Origin: Gluconacetobacter dulcium
GTDB taxonomy: Bacteria > Pseudomonadota > Alphaproteobacteria > Acetobacterales > Acetobacteraceae
Length of the DNA: 52,526 bases
Direction: 5' to 3'
Assembly: GCF_014174165.1 (NCBI RefSeq)
Contig: NZ_JABEQN010000031.1
Span: 1 to 52,526, forward strand
Shown: piece by piece, positions 43,337 through 52,390 of the stretch
How positions within the stretch are numbered: the stretch's first letter is position 1
How the letters are laid out: every line of letters starts with the position of its first letter
Made by a program: the position numbers and the translations under genes
Notes under the pieces: generated by a model
What the model was told of the DNA's origin: nothing
What the model saw: the letters and a program-made list of their open reading frames with translations, nothing else
The model's database searches: none

Positions 43337-44149
43337 ATGCCTCAATTCGCCGCCAACCTCACCATGCTGTTTACCGAACTGCCATTCCTCGAACGCTTCG
43401 CCGCCGCCAGGGCGGCGGGCTTCGAGGCCGTCGAATTCCTGTTTCCCTATGATTTCGACAAACAGGAACTCGCCGCCCTGCTGCAAAAGCATCGGCTGCG
43501 CCTTGTCCTGCATAACCTGCCGGCAGGCGACTGGGGCGCTGGCGAGCGCGGCATCGGCTGCCATCCCGACCGGACAGCCGACTTCCGGGCAGGCGTCGAT
43601 CGTGCGATCGCCTATGCAACGGCCCTATCCTGCCCCCAGGTGAATTGCCTCGCCGGGATTCTGCCCACCGGCGTTCCGGCGGAGGTCGCCCGCGCAACGC
43701 TGATCGACAATCTACGTTATGCGGCAGAGAAGCTTGAGGCCGCCAACATTGGCCTGCTGCTCGAACCGGTCAATAGCCGGGACATTCCCGGCTTTCTCGT
43801 TGACCGCACGGCACCCGCGCTGGAGATCATCGCGGCCGTCGGCTCGGCGAACCTCAAGCTGCAATACGACATTTATCACGCACAGGTGATGGAGGGCGAT
43901 CTTGCCCGCACCATCGAGACCCATTTCGCCCGCATCGGCCACATCCAGCTCGCCGACAATCCTGGCCGCCACGAGCCGGGCACCGGCGAAATCAATTACG
44001 GCTTCCTGTTCCGGCACATCGACAGGCTCGGCTACACCGGCTGGATCGGCTGCGAATACAAGCCGCTGACCACGACGACGGCCGGTCTGGACTGGTTCCA
44101 ACCCGACGCGCCGCCCCCCGCAGCCGCGTCACTGGCGCATGTCTCCTGA
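43337..44149 (+). CDS. hyi: Hydroxypyruvate isomerase
   Basis: 270 residues of the AP-endonuclease-2/xylose-isomerase TIM barrel. It interconverts hydroxypyruvate and tartronate semialdehyde. Metal and substrate residues appear in EPVNSRDIPGF, LQYDIYHAQVMEGDL, HIQLADNPGRHEPGTGEINY and GCEYKP. ATG 43337 has GGGAG six bases upstream. It lies between gcl and glxR as in many glyoxylate operons. Confidence 0.93.
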   Translation: MPQFAANLTMLFTELPFLERFAAARAAGFEAVEFLFPYDFDKQELAALLQKHRLRLVLHNLPAGDWGAGERGIGCHPDRTADFRAGVDRAIAYATALSCPQVNCLAGILPTGVPAEVARATLIDNLRYAAEKLEAANIGLLLEPVNSRDIPGFLVDRTAPALEIIAAVGSANLKLQYDIYHAQVMEGDLARTIETHFARIGHIQLADNPGRHEPGTGEINYGFLFRHIDRLGYTGWIGCEYKPLTTTTAGLDWFQPDAPPPAAASLAHVS

Positions 44150-44165
44150 AAATCGGGAAAAGATC

Positions 44166-45065
44166 ATGAGTAAAATCGGATTCATCGGACTTGGCATCAT
44201 GGGTCGTCCCATGGCCGACCATCTTCTCACCGCGGGCCATACCCTTTTTATTCGAAACACCGGAACCCCGCCGCAGGAACTGCTCGACAAGGGTGCCCGC
44301 GCCTGTCGCAGCGGCAGCGAGGTCGCCCGCCAGGCCGACATCATCATCACCATGGTCCCCGATACGCCCGACGTGGAAGAGGTTCTGTTCGGCCCCGACG
44401 GCGTCGCCGAGGGGCTCACGCCCGGCAAGATCGTGGTGGACATGAGCAGCATCTCGCCGATCGCGACGAAGGCGTTCGCCCGGCGCATCAACGCGCTTGG
44501 CTGCGATTATCTCGATGCCCCGGTCTCGGGCGGCGATGTCGGAGCGAAAGCCGCGAGCCTCACCATCATGGTGGGAGGCCCGGATGCCGCATTCGAAACA
44601 GTGAAGCCGATTTTTGAACGCATGGGAAAGAACATTACCCTGGTCGGCGGAAACGGTGACGGCCAGACCACCAAGGTTGCCAACCAGATCATCGTCGCCC
44701 TGACCATCGAAGCCGTGGGCGAGGCGCTCCTGTTCGCCTCCAGGGCCGGCGCCGACCCGGCGCGCGTCCGCCAGGCACTGATGGGCGGCTTCGCCAGTTC
44801 CCGTATCCTGGAAGTGCATGGCGAACGCATGGTGAAGCGGAACTTCGCGCCGGGTTTCCGCATCGCGCTGCACCAGAAGGATCTCAATCTCGCCTTGCAG
44901 GGCGCCCGCAGCCTCGGTGTCAGTCTGCCCAATACGGCAACCTGCCAGGAACTTTTCAATGCGGCGGTTGCGGCGGGCGGAGAAGCCTGGGACCATTCCG
45001 GCATGGTGCGCGTGCTGGAACGCCTCGCCTGTCACGAGATCGGCGAGAAAACGACGGGCGCATAG
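44166..45065 (+). CDS. glxR: 2-hydroxy-3-oxopropionate (tartronate semialdehyde) reductase
   Basis: 299 residues of the beta-hydroxyacid dehydrogenase family. It reduces tartronate semialdehyde to D-glycerate with NAD(P)H. It has the nucleotide motif GFIGLGIMGRPMADHL, the substrate motif DAPVSGGDVGA and the catalytic Lys in GQTTKVANQI. The start at ATG 44166 is chosen from the family's usual MxKIGFIG. It could equally be called garR. Confidence 0.93.
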   Translation: MSKIGFIGLGIMGRPMADHLLTAGHTLFIRNTGTPPQELLDKGARACRSGSEVARQADIIITMVPDTPDVEEVLFGPDGVAEGLTPGKIVVDMSSISPIATKAFARRINALGCDYLDAPVSGGDVGAKAASLTIMVGGPDAAFETVKPIFERMGKNITLVGGNGDGQTTKVANQIIVALTIEAVGEALLFASRAGADPARVRQALMGGFASSRILEVHGERMVKRNFAPGFRIALHQKDLNLALQGARSLGVSLPNTATCQELFNAAVAAGGEAWDHSGMVRVLERLACHEIGEKTTGA

Positions 45066-45327
45066 GGTGCGGCTTTCACCGATACGCGAGCCCGATTGAA
45101 TCACCGCGACATCGGTCGCCCACAGTCGCAATTTACCGGAGCAACCCGTCTGGCCGATGAAAGCGGCCGCATCGAAGACCGTCCGCGCGTGGGCAATGTC
45201 GTCACCATCACCGCATCAACATCATTCGACATCATCGGCACAAAAAATCTCTTGAAACAAGAACGCGACCGCGAGTGAGGCAACGCCTCCCCGACGGGAA
45301 AAGAAATGTTCAAAGGGAGAGACATCC

Positions 45328-46950
45328 GTGTTCCAGCAAATTCTGGCGCCTGTCGGCGGCAGCCTGGGCCTATCCTTCATCGTCGCGGTCCTACCGGTTC
45401 TCGCAGTCCTGACCCTTCTCGGCATCTTGCGCCGGCCCGCCTGGGAGGCCGCGCTTGCGGGGCTGGCCATCGGCCTGATCGCGGCAGTCGCGGTCTGGCG
45501 GATGCCTGTGGGGCTTGCCGCCGATGCCGTGCTCAATGGCGCCGTCTTCGCCTTGTGGCCGGTGATGTGGATCGTGCTCAGCGCGCTCCTGCTCTACAAC
45601 ATCGCAGTCAAGTCGGGCCGCTTCGATGCGTTCCGCGCCTGGCTGCTCACGAACCTTCCCAATGACCGGCGCGTCGTGCTCGTCGTCATCGGCTTCTGCT
45701 TCGGTGCCCTTCTCGAAGGCGTCTCGGGTTTTGGCACGCCGGTGGCGATCACAAGCTCCCTCCTGATCCTTGTCGGTTTCCCCGCGCTCGAAGCGTTGGT
45801 GTTCGTGCTCATCTTCAACACCGCGCCCGTCGCCTTTGGCGCGCTCGGCGTGCCCGTGACCGTACTCGGAGCCGTTACGGGGCTCCCGGCTCACACGCTC
45901 GCGGCCATGATCGGGCGGCAATTGCCGTTTATCGCCATCGCCCTGCCCTTTTATGTGATGGCCCTCTATGGCGGCAGGCGTTCCCTGCGGGCGCTCTGGC
46001 CACTTCTTCTCGTCGCCGGCGGCAGCTTCGCCCTTTCGCAGTTCGTGTCGTCGAACTATCTCGACTACGCCCTGACCGACGTGCTCTCCGCGCTCGGCTC
46101 GCTCGGCGCCACCCTGATATTCCTCAGGACATGGCGCCCGGCACCGGACCCGGAATTCGCCATCGACGCCTCGATCCTGAATGTGCAGGCCCCGACGCGC
46201 ACCGTCGCGTCCTGGCAGGGATGGCTGCCCTGGCTGATCGCCTCCGTCGTCGTGATCCTCTGGACGCATTTCGGCGTTTTCCTGGTCGGTGAGCAGAAGA
46301 TCCATTGGCCGGGCCTCGACAATGCGATCGCGATCACGCTCTACGACAACAGGCCCTACGCCGCCGTGTGGGTATTCCAGCCACTGACGACCGGTACCGC
46401 AATCCTGATCTCCGCCATCATCACCACCCTGATCGTCAGACTGTCCTTGGCCGATTTCATCGCCTGCATCGGCCAGACCCTGCGTCAGGCGTGGCTCGCC
46501 GTCATCACCGTGATGCTGATCATCGGTCTGGCCTATCTGATGAATTATTCCGGAATGGCCTACACACTCGGCAAGGCGGTGGCGTCCACCGGCCATCTGT
46601 TCGTCTTCCTCTCACCCTTCCTGGGCTGGGTTGCCGTCCTGCTCTCAGGCAGCGACACGTCCGGCAATGCGCTGTTCGGCAATCTGCAGGTCGTCGCTGC
46701 CCATCAGCTCCATTTCGATCCGGTCCTGTTCGCCGCGACCAACTCCTCGGGCGGTGTCATGGGCAAGATGGTCTCGCCGCAGAACATAGCGACCGGCGTC
46801 GCGGTCACCCGGCTGAAGGGGCAGGAAGGTGTCGTTTTCGCGCGCACCTTCTGGCATAGCATCATCGTGACGCTCGCGCTCAGCATCATCGTCGCGGCAC
46901 AGCAGTTCCTGTTTCCCTGGATCATTCCAACCCTGGGAGTCGGACGATGA
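45328..46950 (+). CDS. glcA: Glycolate/L-lactate permease (LctP family)
   Basis: 540 residues with about 12-14 membrane helices. The family segments LLEGVSGFGTPVAI, FNTAPVAFGALG and SGSDTSGNALFGNLQ are clear. LldP and GlcA carry both lactate and glycolate by proton symport; the glc genes that follow favour glycolate, but lactate remains possible. GTG 45328 has AAAGGGAGAG upstream. A 262-bp gap before it (45066-45327) holds no supported gene and may carry a separate promoter. Its stop overlaps the glcD ATG. Confidence 0.88.
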   Translation: MFQQILAPVGGSLGLSFIVAVLPVLAVLTLLGILRRPAWEAALAGLAIGLIAAVAVWRMPVGLAADAVLNGAVFALWPVMWIVLSALLLYNIAVKSGRFDAFRAWLLTNLPNDRRVVLVVIGFCFGALLEGVSGFGTPVAITSSLLILVGFPALEALVFVLIFNTAPVAFGALGVPVTVLGAVTGLPAHTLAAMIGRQLPFIAIALPFYVMALYGGRRSLRALWPLLLVAGGSFALSQFVSSNYLDYALTDVLSALGSLGATLIFLRTWRPAPDPEFAIDASILNVQAPTRTVASWQGWLPWLIASVVVILWTHFGVFLVGEQKIHWPGLDNAIAITLYDNRPYAAVWVFQPLTTGTAILISAIITTLIVRLSLADFIACIGQTLRQAWLAVITVMLIIGLAYLMNYSGMAYTLGKAVASTGHLFVFLSPFLGWVAVLLSGSDTSGNALFGNLQVVAAHQLHFDPVLFAATNSSGGVMGKMVSPQNIATGVAVTRLKGQEGVVFARTFWHSIIVTLALSIIVAAQQFLFPWIIPTLGVGR

Positions 46951-48437
46951 TCAGGATGCCCGCTCCCGACGAGGCCGTGCTGGCCCGTCGTTCCGAAATC
47001 GTCGATGCCCTCCGGCGCATCGTGCCCGGCGAAGGTGTCATCGACAGCGCGTCCGAACGCCGCGCCTTTGAATGTGATGGCCTCACCGCCTACCGCCAGC
47101 TTCCGATGGTGGTGGTCCTGCCGGAGACGACGGCACAGGTCTCCGAAATTCTGCGCTATTGCCATGCCAATCGGATCAAGGTCGTGCCGCGCGGCGCCGG
47201 CACCTCCCTGTCCGGCGGCGCGCTGCCGCTACAGGACGGCATTCTGCTCGGACTTGGCAAGTTCAAACGCATTCTCGAGATTGATGTCGAAAACCGCTGC
47301 ATCGTGGTGCAGCCGGGGGTGACCAATCTCGGCATTTCCCAGGCCGTGCAGGCACAGGGTCTCTATTACGCCCCCGATCCCTCAAGCCAGATCGCCTGCA
47401 CGATCGGCGGGAACGTCGCGGAGAATTCCGGCGGCGTGCATTGTCTGAAATACGGCCTGACCACCAACAACGTCCTCGGTGTCGAACTGGTGATGATGGA
47501 CGGCGAGATCATTCGCCTCGGCGGCAAGCATTTCGATGCATCGGGCTATGATCTGCTCGGCGTCCTCGTCGGGTCGGAAGGCATGCTCGGCGTCGTGACC
47601 GAGGTCACGGTGCGCATCCTGCCGAAGCCGCCGGGCGCCCGCGCCCTGATGATCGGTTTCGCGACCATCGAGGGCGCTGGCCACTGCGTTGCCGAGGTGA
47701 TCGCCACCGGCATCATTCCCGGCGGCATGGAAATGATGGATCACCTGGCGATCGAGGCCGCCGAAGCCTTCGTCCACGCGGGTTATCCGCTCGATGCGGC
47801 GGCATTGCTCATCATCGAACTCGACGGTTGCGCCGCCGAAATCGACCATCTCATCGCGGCGGTCGAGGCGATCGCCAGCCGGCACGGCGCGACAAGCTGC
47901 CGCGCCAGCCAGTCCGAGGCGGAACGGCTGCTGTTCTGGGCCGGCAGGAAGGCGGCATTTCCCGCCGTCGGCCGGCTTTCGCCCGATTATTATTGCATGG
48001 ACGGGACGATCCCACGCCGGCAGATCGGCACTGTGCTGCAACGCATGGAAGAGATGGAGGCGAAATATAAACTGCGCGTCGCCAACGTCTTTCATGCCGG
48101 CGACGGCAATCTGCATCCGCTCATCCTCTATGACGCCAATCGGCCCGGCGAATTGCAGCGCGCCGAGGATTTCGGCAACGACATCCTTCGGCTCTGTGTC
48201 GAGGTCGGGGGCGTGCTGACCGGAGAACACGGGGTCGGCGTCGAGAAACGCGACCTGATGGGCACGATGTTCAACGACAGCGACCTCGATCAGCAAACCC
48301 GGCTGAAATGCGCTTTCGATTCTGAAAGCCTGCTCAATCCGGGCAAGGTCTTTCCTCAGCTTTGCCGCTGCGCGGAGCTTGGCCGCGTCCATGTGCATGC
48401 CGGGAATCTGCGTTTTCCCGACCTGCCACGCTTCTGA
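46947..48437 (+). CDS. glcD: Glycolate oxidase FAD subunit GlcD
   Basis: 496 residues. This catalytic FAD subunit oxidises glycolate to glyoxylate. The FAD-binding PCMH fold shows VVPRGAGTSLSGGALPL and PSSQIACTIGGNVAENSGGVHCLKYG. The C-terminal lid includes NVFHAGDGNLHPLIL and TGEHGVGVEKRDLM with family His residues. The ATG overlaps the permease stop by four bases and has GGGAG upstream. A D-lactate dehydrogenase of the same family is excluded only by the glcE-glcF context. Confidence 0.93.
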   Translation: MIRMPAPDEAVLARRSEIVDALRRIVPGEGVIDSASERRAFECDGLTAYRQLPMVVVLPETTAQVSEILRYCHANRIKVVPRGAGTSLSGGALPLQDGILLGLGKFKRILEIDVENRCIVVQPGVTNLGISQAVQAQGLYYAPDPSSQIACTIGGNVAENSGGVHCLKYGLTTNNVLGVELVMMDGEIIRLGGKHFDASGYDLLGVLVGSEGMLGVVTEVTVRILPKPPGARALMIGFATIEGAGHCVAEVIATGIIPGGMEMMDHLAIEAAEAFVHAGYPLDAAALLIIELDGCAAEIDHLIAAVEAIASRHGATSCRASQSEAERLLFWAGRKAAFPAVGRLSPDYYCMDGTIPRRQIGTVLQRMEEMEAKYKLRVANVFHAGDGNLHPLILYDANRPGELQRAEDFGNDILRLCVEVGGVLTGEHGVGVEKRDLMGTMFNDSDLDQQTRLKCAFDSESLLNPGKVFPQLCRCAELGRVHVHAGNLRFPDLPRF

Positions 48438-48449
48438 GGAGGGATGACC

Positions 48450-49670
48450 ATGATCGTCCTTCGACCATCGAACGACGCCGAGGCGCAAGACATGATTGGC
48501 TGGGCGATGGCGGAAAACCATCCGCTCGAAATCGTCGCCGGCGGCAGCAAGCGCGCACTCGGGCGGCCGCCACGGACCGACCATCAGCTCGACGTTTCCA
48601 GGCTCAGCGGCATCGTCGATTACGAGCCGGCGGAACTCGTCATGACCGCCAGGGCCGCCACCCCGATGGCGGACATCCAGCGCCAGTTGGCGGACCAGCA
48701 GCAGATGCTGGCATTCGAGCCCCCCGACTGGCGCAAACTGCTCGCAAGCAATGCCGAGCCGACACTGGGCGGCGTGCTGGCCTGCAATCTCTCCGGCCCG
48801 CGACGCCTGCGCGCCGGGGCGGCGCGCGATTTCTTCCTCGGTTTCGCCGCCATCAACGGGCGTGGGGACGCCTGGAAGGCCGGCGGGAAAGTCGTCAAGA
48901 ACGTCACCGGTTACGATATGTGCAAGTTGCAGGCGGGCGCTTTCGGTACGCTCTCGCTGCTGACCGAGGTCACGCTGAAGGTCATGCCGAAGCCCGAGAC
49001 CTCCTGTACCCTGCTTCTGCACGGGCTGGCCGACGACATCGCGATCCCGACCATGCTGCGGGCTCTCAACACACCTCACGAGGTTTCGGGCGCGGCGCAC
49101 CTGCCCAGCCCGGCCGCCCGCCGCTCCAGCGTCGATGCGGTGGCGAACGGCCTCGGCGGCGCGACCGCGCTGCGTCTTGAAGGCCCGCCGCCCTCAGTGA
49201 TCTACCGCGCCGCCGAACTTGAGAAGCTGCTCGGTCATGGCGACCGTCTCGACGCAGCCGCGAGCGAACGACTGTGGACGGAGATCGCCTCCGTAGAATC
49301 CCTGGTCGCGGGGCGGGAGCGCTATTTATGGCGGCTCTGTCCCACGCCCGCCAGGGCCGGCGCCGTCGTACAGGCCATACGTGCCCGACTGGCTTCCGCC
49401 GATGCGCTGTTCGACTGGGGCGGCGGACTTGTGTGGCTGAACCTCGATGCGGAGGACGCCGGCCCCGACGGCGGCGCGGCAATCATTCGCGCCGCGATGG
49501 GCCAGATCGGCGGTCACGCCATGCTCGTGGTCGCGCCGGAGGCGCTGCGCGCCACGACCCCCGTCTTCGAGCCAGCCAGCGCGACGATAGATGCGCTTCA
49601 GTGCCGCATCAAACAGGGCTTCGACCCCGGCGGCATCCTCAATCCGGGTCGCATGTGGGAGGGTCGATAA
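48450..49670 (+). CDS. glcE: Glycolate oxidase FAD-binding subunit GlcE
   Basis: 406 residues. A shorter relative of GlcD needed for the glycolate oxidase complex. FAD-binding features are LEIVAGGSKRALG, SNAEPTLGGVLACNLSGPRRLRAGAARD and KNVTGYDMCKLQAGAFGTL. The C-terminus ends in FDPGGILNPGRMW. AGGAGG at 48437-48442 sits seven bases before ATG 48450 but only one base before ATG 48444, so 48450 is the likely start. Confidence 0.92.
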   Translation: MIVLRPSNDAEAQDMIGWAMAENHPLEIVAGGSKRALGRPPRTDHQLDVSRLSGIVDYEPAELVMTARAATPMADIQRQLADQQQMLAFEPPDWRKLLASNAEPTLGGVLACNLSGPRRLRAGAARDFFLGFAAINGRGDAWKAGGKVVKNVTGYDMCKLQAGAFGTLSLLTEVTLKVMPKPETSCTLLLHGLADDIAIPTMLRALNTPHEVSGAAHLPSPAARRSSVDAVANGLGGATALRLEGPPPSVIYRAAELEKLLGHGDRLDAAASERLWTEIASVESLVAGRERYLWRLCPTPARAGAVVQAIRARLASADALFDWGGGLVWLNLDAEDAGPDGGAAIIRAAMGQIGGHAMLVVAPEALRATTPVFEPASATIDALQCRIKQGFDPGGILNPGRMWEGR

Positions 49671-49675
49671 ACACC

Positions 49676-50971
49676 ATGCAGACGAATTTTTCCCCGGCTC
49701 AGCTCGCAGATCCGGATACCCGGGAATCCGAGAAGATCCTGCGCTCATGCGTCCATTGCGGCTTCTGCACGGCGACCTGTCCCACCTACACATTGCTGGG
49801 CGACGAGTTGGACAGTCCACGCGGTCGCATCTACCTGATCAAGGACATGCTCGAAAATGACCGGCCGGCCACCACGGAGGTGGTCAAGCATGTTGACCGC
49901 TGCCTCTCCTGCCTGGCCTGCATGACGACCTGCCCCTCGGGGGTCAACTACATGCACCTCGTCGATCATGCGCGGGACCATATCGAGAAGACATATCGCC
50001 GACCGTGGATGGACCGCACTTTGCGCCGGCTGCTCGGCGCGCTCCTGCCCCGGCCCGGTCTTTTCCGCCTCGCGCTGCGCGCGACGAAGCTCGCCAGGCC
50101 GTTCGCGCCTGTCCTGCCAACCCGGCTGGCGGCCAGCCTGCGCCTGGCGCCCTCGCGGGTGCCTCCGCCATCGCCCGTCGACCGGCCGCAGTCATTCCCG
50201 ACGGAAGCGCCTCGGGTCCGGCGGGTAGCCCTTCTCAACGGCTGCGCCCAGCAGGTGGTCGCCCCACAGATCAACGAGGCGACGATCCGCCTGCTGACGC
50301 GCCATGGCTGCGAGGTCGTGGTGGCCAGGGGGGCTGGCTGCTGCGGCGCCCTCACCCACCATCTCGGCCAGGACGGTCGCGACTTCGCGCGCGCCAACAT
50401 CCTGGCCTGGACCAGGGAGATCGAGGCGGACGGCCTCGATGCGATCGTCATCAACGCTTCGGGTTGCGGCACGACCGTCAAGGATTACGGCTTCATGTTT
50501 CGGGAAGATGCGGAACTCGCCGAGCCCGCACGACGCATTTCGGCGCTGGCCCGCGACATGACCGAGATCATGAGCGAAATCGGCCTACTGCCCCCCGTCC
50601 AGCCCATGAAGCACCGGGTCGCCTACCACAGCGCCTGTTCGCTGCAACACGGCCAGCGGATCATGCAGCAGCCGAAACAGCTGTTGCAGGAGGCCGGCTT
50701 CGATGTCGTCGAGCCCCCCGAACCCCATCTCTGCTGCGGTTCGGCGGGAACATATAATCTGTTGCAGCCAGACATCGCGACCCGCCTGCGCGATCGCAAG
50801 GTCGCCAATATCGAGAGCACCGCGCCGGATTTCATCGCCGCTGGCAATATTGGCTGCATAACGCAGATCGCCAGCGGAACGGGCCTGCCGGTCGTCCATA
50901 CCGTCGAACTCCTCGATTGGGCGACCGGGGGGCCAAAACCACCAGCATTGACCCCGTCACCGGCGGGATGA
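49676..50971 (+). CDS. glcF: Glycolate oxidase iron-sulfur subunit GlcF
   Basis: 431 residues. It passes electrons from the flavin subunits to the membrane. Two ferredoxin-type 4Fe-4S sites are visible: C25-x2-C28-x2-C31-x3-C35 and C76-x2-C79-x2-C82-x3-C86. Two cysteine-rich CCG domains follow (GAGCCGALTHH; HLCCGSAGTYN). ATG 49676 lies 5 bp after glcE; the GGGAGGG upstream is rather far. It is the last gene of the cluster, before IS debris. No glcG, glcB or glycerate kinase is present. Confidence 0.93.
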   Translation: MQTNFSPAQLADPDTRESEKILRSCVHCGFCTATCPTYTLLGDELDSPRGRIYLIKDMLENDRPATTEVVKHVDRCLSCLACMTTCPSGVNYMHLVDHARDHIEKTYRRPWMDRTLRRLLGALLPRPGLFRLALRATKLARPFAPVLPTRLAASLRLAPSRVPPPSPVDRPQSFPTEAPRVRRVALLNGCAQQVVAPQINEATIRLLTRHGCEVVVARGAGCCGALTHHLGQDGRDFARANILAWTREIEADGLDAIVINASGCGTTVKDYGFMFREDAELAEPARRISALARDMTEIMSEIGLLPPVQPMKHRVAYHSACSLQHGQRIMQQPKQLLQEAGFDVVEPPEPHLCCGSAGTYNLLQPDIATRLRDRKVANIESTAPDFIAAGNIGCITQIASGTGLPVVHTVELLDWATGGPKPPALTPSPAG

Positions 50972-51016
50972 CCTGCCCGTCATCCGAGAACCGCCAGTCG
51001 GGACGCGACCAACAAT

Positions 51017-51372
51017 CCCGCATATCTCACACGAGCAGGTGCATCGGGTTCTGAAAGCGGCGAAAACTCTTTCTGGAAAAGGAAAATCCGCGAGCGAGAC
51101 CGGATACCCGATGCAAACGGAGTGTCGCGCATGACGTTCGTTCCCTGGTGCTCCAGCGCGTGGCGGGGATTGCGCTGGACTATGAAGATCTGATCGATCA
51201 CGATCAACTTCGGCATGATCCGGTCCTGGCGACACTGGCAAGCAAGAGCACGCTGAACCGGCTGGAACGCGGGCGTGCGGATCCACCTCCAGGGCCTGGG
51301 CCGCCCGACGCAGGCTGCGATCAAACACCGAAGATCGCAGATGTTGAAGCCGTAATCACGACAATTACGTGA
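51017..51372 (+). mobile_element. Deleted IS1380-family remnant
   Basis: The first 115 bp (51017-51131) match 52391-52505 at about 101 positions, including CATATCTCACACGAG versus GATATCTCACACGAG. They end in a transposase start, ATG 51111 (MQTEC). After this the remnant jumps straight to an internal part of the gene and runs to about 51372. The left part of the 50972-51443 gap (50972-51016) and the right part (51373-51443) show no gene. Confidence 0.75.
51111..51372 (+). pseudogene. Broken IS1380-type transposase
   Basis: MQTECRA from ATG 51111 meets a TGA at 51132. From 51148, in another frame, it reads VLQRVAGIALDYEDLIDHDQ, then LRHDPVLATLASKSTLNRLE. That is an internal IS1380-type transposase segment (GYEDLxDHDxLRxDPxLAxLAGK...KSTLNRLE), with the stretch between the LA and the SKSTLNRLE part also missing. 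At least two deletions and a frameshift make it inactive. Confidence 0.75.
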
Positions 51373-51443
51373 CATCGACGCAACACAAAAAAGATTCAGA
51401 TATTAGCAGATACATCCACATCGCCTGTCGGCGATCACGCGGA

Positions 51444-52388
51444 TCAGCCCTCGGCGGCGTCTGCATTTCTCTGCATTCTATGGAGGTTTTTCCTTTCCGA
51501 GCTTTGGCCAGAAACTGACCGAATACCGGCGAGACCAATGACTGTTCCAAGAATCAGTAGAGCGACCGTGAAAATAATCGCCGTATGCATCCCCCTCATG
51601 AACAGAACTGTCTCTTGTGAACGAACGAAATATCCGAAGATAGCCACGCCAATCATACCGCCCACCTGCCGCGCGGAATTCAAAAGTCCGGACGCGATCC
51701 CGGCCTGGACATGGGGAACGGACGTCAACGTCGCATTGGTGATCGTGGGAATGGTCAGCGCGATGCCGCCACCTGCCAGCAGCATGGGAACAGCGAGCAA
51801 CCAATAGGAACCCGTCGCCGACACCGGCAGCAGGAGGCCATAGCCGAGCGCCGATATGCTCATGCCAATCGCCGTCAGACGACGCGGGCCAATACGACCG
51901 ACGACCCGACCGGCAATGACATTCATGATCACCAGCGTGGCCATCATCGGCAAAAAGGCCAATCCGGTCCTCTGCGGCGAATAGTGCCGGACTGCCTGAA
52001 AATAAAGGCTCAGAATGAAGACGCCGCCATAAAATGCGAGATTGGCGATCAAACCGATCGCCGTGGCGCTCCGGAGCGTCCCGTCTCGGAACAGGACCAA
52101 AGGCAGCATCGCGGATGGATGACCAATTTCCAGCCAGAGAAACAGCACTCCGAGCAACATTGCCGCAACAAGACCCGCAACAATAACCGGGTCGGTCCAG
52201 CCACGGACACTCGCTTCCGTCAAAGCCATTGTCAGGCACGCGAGTGCAGAAGCAGCCGTGATCTGACCGGCGAGATCAAGCCCATGATTGGGATGTTTCG
52301 GAGAGGTCGGCGCATAACGCGCGGTCAGCCATAGACCAAGCATACCGATCGGCAGATTGACAAGAAAGATTGCGCGCCAACCAGCCAT
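51444..52388 (-). pseudogene. 5'-truncated DHA2-type MFS drug exporter
   Basis: The open frame gives 314 residues beginning MAGWRAIFLVNLPIGMLGLW, which is the GWRhIFLhNLPhG motif normally found near helix 6 of 14-helix DHA2 exporters (about 480-500 residues). Helices 7-14 follow (IGLIANLAFYGGVFILSLYF; GLLNSARQVGGMIGVAIFG). The first ~170 residues, including the motif A loop, are missing, and IS sequence begins three bases upstream at 52391, so the IS probably cut the gene. A start at 52388 would give a half-protein unlikely to work. Confidence 0.8.
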
Positions 52389-52390
52389 AG

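Noticed and set aside
45096-45278. Possible 60-residue gene between glxR and the permease
   Set aside because: No ribosome site, no recognisable motif and ordinary intergenic composition; probably chance.
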